Position numbers and translations under genes: made by a program. This document shows, piece after piece, positions 16,604-23,650 of a DNA stretch of 64,000 nt (position 1 is its first letter; the number at the start of each line of letters is the position of its first letter). The notes under the pieces are model-generated. The model saw only the letters and a program-made list of their open reading frames with translations, was not told the origin of the DNA and did no database searches. The DNA is from Ferruginibacter sp. (GTDB lineage: Bacteria; Bacteroidota; Bacteroidia; Chitinophagales; Chitinophagaceae): assembly GCA_017983695.1 (NCBI GenBank), contig JAGOAX010000001.1:352060-416059 (forward strand), read 5' to 3'.

Positions 16604-17035
16604 TTATCGCTTTAAATATTTTTCTCCCAATTCCAAAGATGTGTTATAGTCACCTAGTTTTGCATTTTGCATCATTGCCTTGATATGCTTTCTGACAACA
16701 ACAAACTCATCATGAACAGGACAGGGCATTTTTGCCGAGCAACTTTTTAATCCTAAACCACAGCCTGTAAATAATTTATCGCCATCGATGGCATTAACAA
16801 TATTTGCAAGACTTTTCTTAAAACCTGCTTTGTCCAGGTAAAATCCTCCGGTAGGCCCCTTGGCAGATAATAACAATCCCTTCTTCACCAGATCCTGTAA
16901 TATTTTGGCAATAAAAGGCTCAGGTGAGTCAATCGCTTTGGCAATTTGCTTTACCCCAACTTTAGTGTCACTCTTTGATTTTTGAGCTACAAAAAGCATT
17001 GCCCTGATTGCATATTCGCAGGTTTTTGATACCAT
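16604..17035 (-). CDS. second Rrf2-family regulator
   Basis: A 143-residue Rrf2 regulator: winged helix-turn-helix (SKTCEYAIRAMLFVAQK ... SPEPFIAKILQDLVKK), wing GPTGGFY, and cluster cysteines Cys92, Cys99 and Cys105 (CX6CX5C, CPVH). It resembles the Rrf2 protein at 8905-9345 throughout, so the pair are paralogues. It has its own promoter (17056-17063) and a putative autoregulatory site (17088-17102) that recurs in front of ccoN, which begins 45 nt downstream. A sensor of NO, O2 or Fe-S status for the oxidase operon is the likeliest job. Confidence 0.88.
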   Translation of the reverse strand: MVSKTCEYAIRAMLFVAQKSKSDTKVGVKQIAKAIDSPEPFIAKILQDLVKKGLLLSAKGPTGGFYLDKAGFKKSLANIVNAIDGDKLFTGCGLGLKSCSAKMPCPVHDEFVVVRKHIKAMMQNAKLGDYNTSLELGEKYLKR

Positions 17036-17055
17036 TTAGCTGTTTTTATTCAGCG

Positions 17056-17063
17056 CAAAGGTA
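17056..17063 (-). promoter_or_regulatory. rrf2 promoter -7 element
   Basis: The minus strand reads TACCTTTG, matching TAnnTTTG, 20 nt upstream of the rrf2 start. The shared regulatory site lies 24-39 nt further upstream and covers the -33 region. Confidence 0.65.
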
Positions 17064-17087
17064 AAGAATAACTTGTAATAAAGGAGT

Positions 17088-17102
17088 TTTTACTCTTCTA
17101 CT
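17088..17102 (-). promoter_or_regulatory. candidate Rrf2 autoregulatory site
   Basis: TTTTACTCTTCTACT on the plus strand, next to a GAGT-TTTT-ACTC inverted repeat at 17084-17095. It matches 14 of 15 bases of the site before ccoN. Confidence 0.5.
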
Positions 17103-17156
17103 TGTTTTTATCGTTGTCTTTTCATTTTGCACCTGCAAATATTCGTCTTTCCCATT

Positions 17157-18835
17157 TTATTGTTCCCCCATTTTTTTCATCAGTTTTCTACCATGCACCA
17201 TTATTTTTTGTGTTCGTTTAGGAGATTCATAACTATGCTCTTTCAGTTTTTGATCACTGTAATATTTTAAAATAGCAGTTGAGGTAATTACACCTACAGG
17301 CTGCATGTTGGCTTTGTTGTCCAAAACCAGTAATGTATCCAGGTTATATTTACCCAGCATTTCTGCTGCAAGACCAACATCATCAGTTTTATAAACATAT
17401 GGCAGGTTGGTAATGCCTGCTGGTATCGATGTTATCAATTCCTCTACATTGGCTCCATGCAGCACATCGGGTTCATAAGCGTCTGACGTTTTTACTCCCC
17501 GGCGGATAATTTTCTCCGTCATTATGCTACCTTTCATAAAGAAAAATGAAACAAAATATGCAACAGAACAAGCCCCCAACAATGGTAACAAGCCATTTAC
17601 CTGGCCTGTTGTTTCCAGTGCAAATACAACGGAAGTAAGGAAAGCCCTTGAGGCTCCCGCAAACATAGCTGCCATTCCAATTAAGGCAGCGGTTGGCAGA
17701 TTTATAGAAATACATGCAAAGTAATGCTACCAAGTAATACTCCCAAAGCACCTCCAATTGTAAATAATGGTGCCAGTGTTCCACCGGAAGTTCCACTACC
17801 CAGAGAAATAACCCAAGAAATATATTTAAGAAAACAAAGGGAAAGTAACATAGCCAATGGCAAATTCCCTTTCAGCAAATCCTGTATATTGTCGTATCCA
17901 ACACCCATTGTTCGTGGTGCAAAATAGCCGGTCACACCTACAGCAATCGCACCTATTGCTGGCCACCACATCCAGTGGATAGGTAATTTTTCAAACAGGC
18001 CTTCCACCGCATACACCGACCTGGAAATTAGTGTGGCAATTATGCCGATCAGCAAGCCTAGTAAAATATAAATAATCAATGCACTGTTTGTTGGAACCGG
18101 GATAGAAGGCATGGTGAATAAGGGACTCGCTTCAAATAAAAAGACATGCATACCAGCCCCGGTGATGCAGGCCAAAACAACCGGTATAATTGACCTGGGT
18201 GAAAACTCAAATAACAATAATTCTACGGCAAGTAAAATTGCGGCCAGCGGGCTGCCAAAAATAGCCGCCATACCAGCACAGGCTCCTGCAGTTAATATGA
18301 TTTTTCTTTCTCCTGGCGATATATGCATTGCCTGGCCTGTTAAAGAGCCCAATGCACCTCCTGTAGCAATGATCGGCCCTTCCGCTCCAAACGGGCCTCC
18401 GGTACCTATTGAAATGGCTGCAGATAAAGGTTTTAAAAAAGTAATAATCGGGGGGATTTTGCTGTCTTCTAAAATAATCTTTTCTATTGCTTCCGGTATT
18501 CCATGTCCTCTTATTGCCTTTGAACCATATCTCGCCATCAGCCCTACCAGGATACTGCCAACAATTGGAATGAAAATTACCAACCAGCCTAAATGATTGC
18601 CTGCAGGAGAAGATAGCTCTAATGAAAATCTGCCGTAAAAAGCAATATTCGTAATGAGTCCGATCAACGCAACCAGCAATTTGGCTATAAAACCAATAAC
18701 TACAGCATTGATAATAGCCTGAATACTCAGATAGAAAACCCGTTTATTTACAGGAGCTTTTCTGCTGGCTTCCATTTTGCCAAATAGCTGGTATAGTGTT
18801 GGTGAAAACGGTGTGCTTTCATCAAGTCTCGACAT
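17157..18835 (-). pseudogene. ClC-type chloride channel/antiporter, frameshifted
   Basis: A ClC family gene split by a frameshift. Codons from 18835 down give the channel core with family motifs: GHGIPEAI, GTGGPFGAEGP (the gating Glu is kept) and GSGTSGGTLAPLF. This frame stops at 17702. The rest of the protein (GMAAMFAGASRAFLTS and two C-terminal CBS-like segments) continues in another frame to 17157. Adding one T on the coding strand at the T-run at 17718-17720 would restore a smooth reading through a segment like SITFACISINLPTAALIGMAAMFAG. Either the gene is inactive, or one base was lost in sequencing of a homopolymer. ClC proteins exchange Cl- (or F-) with protons; the gene adjoins the oxidase cluster. 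Confidence 0.85.
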
Positions 18836-18980
18836 GGTATAAAAGTGGCAGCCTTTTATGCTGGTGAATTTCTCGATTTTATCAGATTTTATGCAACCAC
18901 GCTTTTAGACAATCTTGAAAGGAACATCTGACCTTTTGAGTTCGAACTTCTCCCGTCAGTTATCTGCATAGGGTCGGGTG

Positions 18981-19010
18981 AATTTATAGTAGAGAATGTT
19001 CCTACTGTAA
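18981..19010. other. intergenic segment at left edge of mobile element
   Basis: The 183 nt between the ClC gene and the element gene hold no clear terminator; the only structure is AGTA at 18991 facing TACT at 19004 with an 11-nt gap. The left junction of the mobilizable element probably lies in this gap but no direct repeat was identified. Confidence 0.2.
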
Positions 19011-19018
19011 AGTATTTT

Positions 19019-19579
19019 TTATTCTATTTCCAAACTTTTATTATAAGCACTATCCATTAACCGTTTAATGTTTTTGCCTTCCTGAAAATACAGGTAATTC
19101 CACGCTTTTTTAATTCTATCAGTTTCTAAATTCTGCAGCTTTATTTCCTTTTGGTTATTACTCCAATTAATACTGAATTTATAGAGATTGGTAATAAATA
19201 ACATAATCGTTAACCACAGCAACCAGCGGCCAAAAACTATTTTATAAAACAACTTAGCATCCTGTTCTGGGAATAGAAGAATTTGAAATTTCCGGGTTAC
19301 CATTTTGGGTTGGCTATCCGCTGTTAGTTGCATTTCTGCGATAACCTTCTTAAGAGTTTCTTCAAAGGGTTTAGTGCTTACAGGAGGTGCAATAATTTTA
19401 AGATTTTCCAGCTTTTCATTAAAACTGTTAACCTTTATTATTAACCCGCCAATTGCTGTAGCCTGGTCAAGATTAATTTTATTGACTTTTTGTTGTTCTT
19501 CCAGTATTTCTTTAAGTACAATTTCAAGCGTTTCTCTTTCTTGCATCTCAATTTTTTTAACTCCTTCCATCAGATTCAT
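19019..19579 (-). CDS. mobilization accessory membrane protein
   Basis: A 186-residue protein with an N-terminal coiled-coil-like region (10-65), a middle polar part and one membrane helix (about 122-140, WLLWLTIMLFITNLYKF). Proteins of this shape are commonly encoded next to relaxase genes in mobilizable elements of Bacteroidota, and this one follows the relaxase by 20 nt. A role in coupling the relaxosome to the membrane is an inference. An alternative start is the Met at residue 4. Confidence 0.65.
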   Translation of the reverse strand: MNLMEGVKKIEMQERETLEIVLKEILEEQQKVNKINLDQATAIGGLIIKVNSFNEKLENLKIIAPPVSTKPFEETLKKVIAEMQLTADSQPKMVTRKFQILLFPEQDAKLFYKIVFGRWLLWLTIMLFITNLYKFSINWSNNQKEIKLQNLETDRIKKAWNYLYFQEGKNIKRLMDSAYNKSLEIE

Positions 19580-19599
19580 TTTTAATTTTAGAAATTATA

Positions 19600-20595
19600 T
19601 TAGTGATGAGGTCTCTGCCTTTTTTTCTTTCTTCTTTTTTTAAGTAATTCAGGACTCAGCTGATCAGCAATTTTCTCCGGTTCAATTAAGGGAAAGATTA
19701 AATCGGTTACTTTCTTTTGCAGGTCAATAACAGGAGATTGATTTTGTTTTTTTAATCCTATTTGTTGAGGTAACGAAGGAGAAATTTTGTCGGTATTTCT
19801 TTCTTGCTTTTGAAATTCTTCTTGTTGAATATTTTCGTGTTTATATATGTTCGCCGGATTTTGTTTAAGCGCTAATATTTTTTCAATTTTCATTAAAGAG
19901 AAACCGACTTCACTACCTTTTATTTTTACTTTTTTATCGTCAATAAAAGAAATACCCCGGGCTTTCAAAACCCGGTATCCGAGTGCCTTCATCACTTGCT
20001 CAAATTGCTGATAATTGCTTACCTCTTGTAATGTCCTCTGAATACTATTCTTTAGTTTTTCTTTTCGCTCATCCTGCCGGGGAATTTGCCGCTGCTCTTT
20101 AGGCAAAAATTTTCTGGGACTGAGGACTTTTGTAAGGTTAAATTTCAATTCCATTCTGCGGCAATAAGACGCTATTTTTTGAAAGTTGTTACTATCGCTG
20201 ACCGTTCGTTTATCAAAGCCAATTCTGTTAGCCACAATATGCAAATGCTGGTGGCCGGTATCCTTATGGTGAATAGCTACAAATTGGTTATTTTCAAAAC
20301 CCATATCGGTTGCACAATCCTGACACATTTCAATCAGCTTTTCTTTAGGCAATTCCTCTCCCGGCGCAAGGCTAAGTGTAATGTGTAAAACAGGTTTTGA
20401 AAGCTTGGGATTTAGCTGTCTTACTTCATTAAATTGCTGTATCAATTCCTTCTGATTTCCATAGCATTGATTAAAGAGCAAAATCTCCGCTCTATCTTTC
20501 ATTACCTGCTCTTTTTTGGGGTCTTGCAGCTTATCATTCAGGCAATACAATAAACAGCCTTTAAAGGATTTTCCTATGGTTATTTTTCCAATCAT
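19600..20595 (-). CDS. mobB: relaxase / mobilization nuclease
   Basis: A 331-residue relaxase (Relaxase/Mobilization nuclease domain) that nicks oriT and stays bound to the 5' end during conjugative transfer. The histidine motif HHKDTGHQHLHIVANRI (His109 to His119) gives the metal-binding HxHxH triad; candidate catalytic tyrosines are Tyr17 and Tyr45. The C-terminal 100 residues are charged and probably disordered, ending in a Lys/Arg-rich tail (KKRRKKKRQRP). It overlaps mobC by 4 nt (ATGA), as usual in mob operons. No type IV coupling protein is nearby, so transfer would need a helper element. Confidence 0.9.
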   Translation of the reverse strand: MIGKITIGKSFKGCLLYCLNDKLQDPKKEQVMKDRAEILLFNQCYGNQKELIQQFNEVRQLNPKLSKPVLHITLSLAPGEELPKEKLIEMCQDCATDMGFENNQFVAIHHKDTGHQHLHIVANRIGFDKRTVSDSNNFQKIASYCRRMELKFNLTKVLSPRKFLPKEQRQIPRQDERKEKLKNSIQRTLQEVSNYQQFEQVMKALGYRVLKARGISFIDDKKVKIKGSEVGFSLMKIEKILALKQNPANIYKHENIQQEEFQKQERNTDKISPSLPQQIGLKKQNQSPVIDLQKKVTDLIFPLIEPEKIADQLSPELLKKRRKKKRQRPHH

Positions 20596-20972
20596 TTCAG
20601 GTAATTTTTTATTGCTTCAGCAAGCCTTTTTAAATCCCTGGATTGCACTTCTAAACCTGCTCTTTCCAGTGCATCTAATTGTTCAATTCCATTTCTTTTT
20701 TTGGCGATTTGATTGAGGTTTGCAGCGAGGTGATTCAGCGTTCCGGTAAGCTGCAAAACTTCTTGAGGGAGTGCTTTTATTTTGCTGACAGCCTGTCCTT
20801 TCAATCCGGATTCTCTTAAATATTCTGATACCGTTAACCCTAACATTTTTGCTTTCTCCTGCAGCAAAGTTTTTTCAATGAGAGTACATTTTACTCCTAT
20901 GAAATGATCTTGCTTGACCTCCTTTATTGGCCGTCCGCCTTTATTTTTTATTCTCACTGCTACTGTTTCCAT
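20592..20972 (-). CDS. mobC: MobC-like relaxosome protein
   Basis: A 126-residue MobC family protein (plasmid mobilization relaxosome protein). The N-terminal half contains a ribbon-helix-helix-like part (RIKNKGGRPIKEVKQDHFIGVKCT, EKAKMLGLTVSEYLRESGL) and the second half a helical segment with the typical LTGTLNHLAANLNQIAKK. It opens DNA at oriT for the relaxase. It is the promoter-proximal mob gene, just downstream of the hairpin-rich candidate oriT at 21012-21074, and overlaps the relaxase gene by 4 nt. Confidence 0.9.
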   Translation of the reverse strand: METVAVRIKNKGGRPIKEVKQDHFIGVKCTLIEKTLLQEKAKMLGLTVSEYLRESGLKGQAVSKIKALPQEVLQLTGTLNHLAANLNQIAKKRNGIEQLDALERAGLEVQSRDLKRLAEAIKNYLK

Positions 20973-21011
20973 CTCTCACAATTTTCTGGTGTCTGCGGCA
21001 ATACTTTTTGA

Positions 21012-21074
21012 ATCCCGACCCCAAGGCGGGATGAGAAAAGCCAGCGTTTCGGTTTAACCGAAACATAGCTGGCT
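21012..21074. other. oriT: candidate origin of transfer (oriT)
   Basis: Two inverted repeats lie between the primase-like gene and mobC. The first (21012-21032) pairs ATCCCG with CGGGAT. The second (21039-21074) pairs AGCCAGC with GCTGGCT outside and GTTTCGGTT with AACCGAAAC inside, with one loop base and a 3-nt bulge: a long, nearly perfect hairpin. Position directly upstream of mobC-mobB is where oriT usually lies. It could also act as a terminator of the primase-like gene, but the direction is wrong and no T-run follows. Confidence 0.5.
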
Positions 21075-21082
21075 ACTGAAAT

Positions 21083-22027
21083 TTAAAAGTGTCTTCCCCT
21101 TCGCTGGCTCTGTTTATGTCGTGGTTCCTGTTGTTTAATCAAATACTCGTTTAAATCTTTATACTTTTTGTAGTCATGGCTTTGATCAATGTATTTTTTT
21201 GACCATTGCAATGCCTGCTGAGTAAACTTTATTCCCGCAGAATCCCTGTCTAAAAAAAGATGAATCTGCCCGTGCTGTTCCATTCTATCCCTTTCCTTTT
21301 GAAAGAAGGATAAAGAATTAAGGATAAGAAAATTTGTCAGCGGTAAAATGTTTTCTTTATTCATTGCCTGGTGAGTCAGGAAATTAAAGAAGCCTTCAAA
21401 AACATTTAGCTGTTCTTTATTGTAGTCAAAAAAAGTTACTTCTTTTGGGGAGCTGCTGCCCTTAAAATCGGCACTCCTTAATTCGTATCCTCCGGCATTA
21501 TTTTGAAAACCAATTACTGTTCTGATTTTTCCGTATAAAAGGAAGTCAATTTCTTTACAAAATTTCTCCGCTATGGCTAAAGGGATTTGCCTTTTTTCTA
21601 AGTATTTTAAAAGCGATATTTCTGCCAGTGGTCTCGCCTCCAGTACAATAATTTTGCCCTCACTAGGAGTCTCTTTTTTTTCATCAGCAGAGGAAGGTGC
21701 AGAGGCTGGCAAATTGTGTGTTGGAGAATGCTGGTGAAAAAAAGAAATAGGTGTGTTTTGATATTGCGATAAATGCTGCAATAAATCGCTTATAGTGCAA
21801 TTAAAATAAAGTATTCCGAAATCTATCAGATTTCCACCCTTTCCAATACCGTGATCATACCATGCATTAAGGCTACGGTTTACTTTAAAAGACGGTGTTT
21901 TCTCTTCCCTTAATGGCGATAGATACCAATAGTCTTTATTACGGATTTTTTGCGGATGGTGACCTAAAGCGGCGAGGTAATCCACCAGGTCAATTTGTTT
22001 GGCTTCCAAACTCATTAGTTTTTTCAT
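21083..22027 (-). CDS. CHC2 zinc-finger / Toprim primase-like protein
   Basis: A 314-residue DnaG-like protein of mobile elements. The N-terminal part matches the zinc-finger primase domain (LVDYLAALGHHPQKIRNKDYWYLSPLREEKTPSFKV, WYDHGIGKGGNLIDF), though the classic Cys/His zinc ligands are not obvious. The second half has Toprim motifs: NVFEGFFNFLT and HLFLDRDSAGIKF. Such proteins are found beside mob genes in Bacteroidota mobilizable elements and may prime replication of transferred single strands. The start at 22027 (MKKLMS) is chosen over one 9 nt upstream. It precedes the candidate oriT. Confidence 0.8.
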   Translation of the reverse strand: MKKLMSLEAKQIDLVDYLAALGHHPQKIRNKDYWYLSPLREEKTPSFKVNRSLNAWYDHGIGKGGNLIDFGILYFNCTISDLLQHLSQYQNTPISFFHQHSPTHNLPASAPSSADEKKETPSEGKIIVLEARPLAEISLLKYLEKRQIPLAIAEKFCKEIDFLLYGKIRTVIGFQNNAGGYELRSADFKGSSSPKEVTFFDYNKEQLNVFEGFFNFLTHQAMNKENILPLTNFLILNSLSFFQKERDRMEQHGQIHLFLDRDSAGIKFTQQALQWSKKYIDQSHDYKKYKDLNEYLIKQQEPRHKQSQRRGRHF

Positions 22028-22089
22028 ACACTTCAATTTTCTCTTTCACAACTAATATCTCACTAACACAAATCAAAAGCTTATTTCAA

Positions 22090-22809
22090 TTACAATCCCG
22101 GTCTTTTGCGATGCTTTCTTTTTAAGGTATCATTCGGGCTGGGGTTTATCTTTTTTGGAAGCAGTGTTTTTGCCTGGTCAGGTTTAAAAATCTGACTGGT
22201 ATTTGCAACCGCTGTCCTAAGCCTGCTTTCCATCTCTTTCAAAGAAATATCCCTGCCCAAAAAATTTATTTTTTCCTTTTTATTAAAATCCTCAAAATAA
22301 AGCAATGCATTATGTGCCATCTGTACATTTACATCTGGATATTTTTGGACAAACCCTTCAGTGATTTTTTGCAGAGGCAGTTGCTCCAGCAGAAAATGCA
22401 TATCCACAAAATCTTTTAAACGGGTTCCGCTATGTAAGATTGCCTTTAGTTTCATGGCACCTATATCTTGAAGCGACAGCATCCTTATACCTTCAACTTC
22501 TTCAACTTTGTTTAATATTGGATACTGATGGGCAAGTATATCCACTTTAACATCCTTAATAAAACAAAATATCCCATTTTTAAGGGTTTTAATATTCTCG
22601 GCTTTATAAGTTTCGGTTAAATGACGACTGATGTGATGGGAATCAAAATCCCTGTCAGTGAAAAGGTCAATATCCACAGACATGCGGTGACCTAATTTTA
22701 GTGAAAGTGCAGTACCACCAACCAAGTTGAAGGAATCTAACTCTTTATCCTTCATCAACTCTTTAATCAGAACCAGTGTCCTGGCCTCGACTGTTTGCGT
22801 GTATAACAT
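22090..22809 (-). CDS. AbiEii-type nucleotidyltransferase toxin
   Basis: A 239-residue protein of the nucleotidyl transferase AbiEii/AbiGii toxin family. The fold motif is NLVGGTALSLKLGHRMSVDIDLFTD (GG...D-x-D), with a further VKVDILAH strand and the late KLKAILHSGTRLKDFVDMHFLLE helix typical of the family. Family members can inactivate tRNA or other targets by adding nucleotides and protect against phage. The start at 22809 (MLYTQT) gives a 43-nt overlap with the upstream partner gene; a start at 22845 is less likely. It is probable cargo of the mobilizable element. Confidence 0.85.
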   Translation of the reverse strand: MLYTQTVEARTLVLIKELMKDKELDSFNLVGGTALSLKLGHRMSVDIDLFTDRDFDSHHISRHLTETYKAENIKTLKNGIFCFIKDVKVDILAHQYPILNKVEEVEGIRMLSLQDIGAMKLKAILHSGTRLKDFVDMHFLLEQLPLQKITEGFVQKYPDVNVQMAHNALLYFEDFNKKEKINFLGRDISLKEMESRLRTAVANTSQIFKPDQAKTLLPKKINPSPNDTLKRKHRKRPGL

Positions 22810-23081
22810 AATAATTCTTCCTTGCGGAGCGGGAAATAAGCGCATACTTCTTCTATGGCATAATCAGCCAGGAATACTATTTCTTTCCTCAGTGCATGGA
22901 TTACTTTGGCTTCACCATAAAAACGAATCATTTCAGCCCATTCTTGTGGACTGCCTCTTTCAATGACCCGCGCCATGACTGTAAGGTATTCGGCTCTCCA
23001 TTCTATGTCATCATACCTGAACTCCCAGAACAAACGTCTTGGTAAATCAGGCTTATCTTGTATGGATACTTTTCTTCCCAT
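22767..23081 (-). CDS. putative antitoxin partner (DUF6922-like)
   Basis: A 104-residue protein whose pattern (LFWEFRYDDIEWRAEYLTVMARVIERGSPQEWAEMIRFYGEAKVIHALRKE ... YFPLRKEELLCYTRKQ) matches small proteins regularly encoded just before AbiEii-type toxins in Bacteroidota. It is not the winged-helix AbiEi antitoxin. It overlaps the toxin start by 43 nt, which supports coupled expression. Antitoxin function is inferred from gene order only. Confidence 0.75.
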   Translation of the reverse strand: MGRKVSIQDKPDLPRRLFWEFRYDDIEWRAEYLTVMARVIERGSPQEWAEMIRFYGEAKVIHALRKEIVFLADYAIEEVCAYFPLRKEELLCYTRKQSRPGHWF

Positions 23082-23215
23082 TTTTTAAAGTTACAAAATC
23101 TATTTTTAGGTCTATAATTTGAATTGTTTGCATAGCATTTTAAGCCACAATATTTGCTAGCCGCTTTAAATCCATAATAAATAAGTTCGAAAATTGTACT
23201 GAAAGGGCAACATAA

Positions 23216-23250
23216 AAAGGGCAAATTGAAATATCAGTTTGCCCTTTTTT
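23216..23250. terminator. orphan bidirectional terminator hairpin
   Basis: AAAGGGCAAA pairs with TTTGCCCTTT, with A-runs and T-runs on the two sides. It lies between two divergent genes (23081 minus, 23278 plus), so no gene ends into it in either direction. It may mark the right junction of the mobilizable element, left from a gene displaced by insertion. Confidence 0.6.
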
Positions 23251-23277
23251 ATTTATCCCGGCACTAAATAATTTGAT

Positions 23278-23619
23278 ATGGCACAAAGCAATTTATTTCA
23301 ATTAGAGAATGAAATACCCTGGGAAGATTTGGGCCACGGTATTAAAAGGCAAATATTTGGCTTTGATGATAAACTGATGGTAGTGAAAGTGAAATTTCAA
23401 CAGGGTGCCATTGGTACATTGCACCAGCACCGCCACACACAAGCAACGTATGTTGAAAGCGGAAGTTTTGAAGTAACCATTGACAATGAAATAAAAGTAA
23501 TTAATGCCGGTGATGGATTTTATATACCGCCAAACGCCTTGCATGGCGTAGTTTGTTTACAGGCGGGTGTATTAATTGACAGTTTTAGCCCGGTTAGAGA
23601 AGATTTTTTACCTCAATAA
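23278..23619 (+). CDS. cupin-domain protein
   Basis: A 113-residue single-domain cupin. The two cupin motifs are clear: GTLHQHRHTQATYVESGSFE (residues 45-65; metal ligands His48, His50, then Glu near 60) and PPNALHGVVCL (His near 90). The pattern is close to KdgF-like and other small sugar- or metal-binding cupins. It stands alone, read from the plus strand, and ends in a strong terminator shared with the convergent phosphatase gene. The substrate is unknown. Confidence 0.85.
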   Translation: MAQSNLFQLENEIPWEDLGHGIKRQIFGFDDKLMVVKVKFQQGAIGTLHQHRHTQATYVESGSFEVTIDNEIKVINAGDGFYIPPNALHGVVCLQAGVLIDSFSPVREDFLPQ

Positions 23620-23622
23620 AAG

Positions 23623-23650
23623 AAGCCCCTGTTTTAAGGGGGCTTTTTAT
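23623..23650. terminator. terminator between cupin and phosphatase genes
   Basis: AAGCCCC pairs with GGGGCTT followed by TTTTA on the plus strand. It follows the cupin stop by a few bases and overlaps the end region of the convergent phosphatase gene. Confidence 0.75.

Noticed and set aside
18936..18950. tRNA 3' end as an attachment site (GTTCGAA motif)
   Set aside because: No acceptor stem or cloverleaf can be drawn, and no matching direct repeat was found at the other end of the element.
22090..23081. Complete AbiE system
   Set aside because: The partner protein is not the winged-helix AbiEi antitoxin, so only the toxin family name is used.
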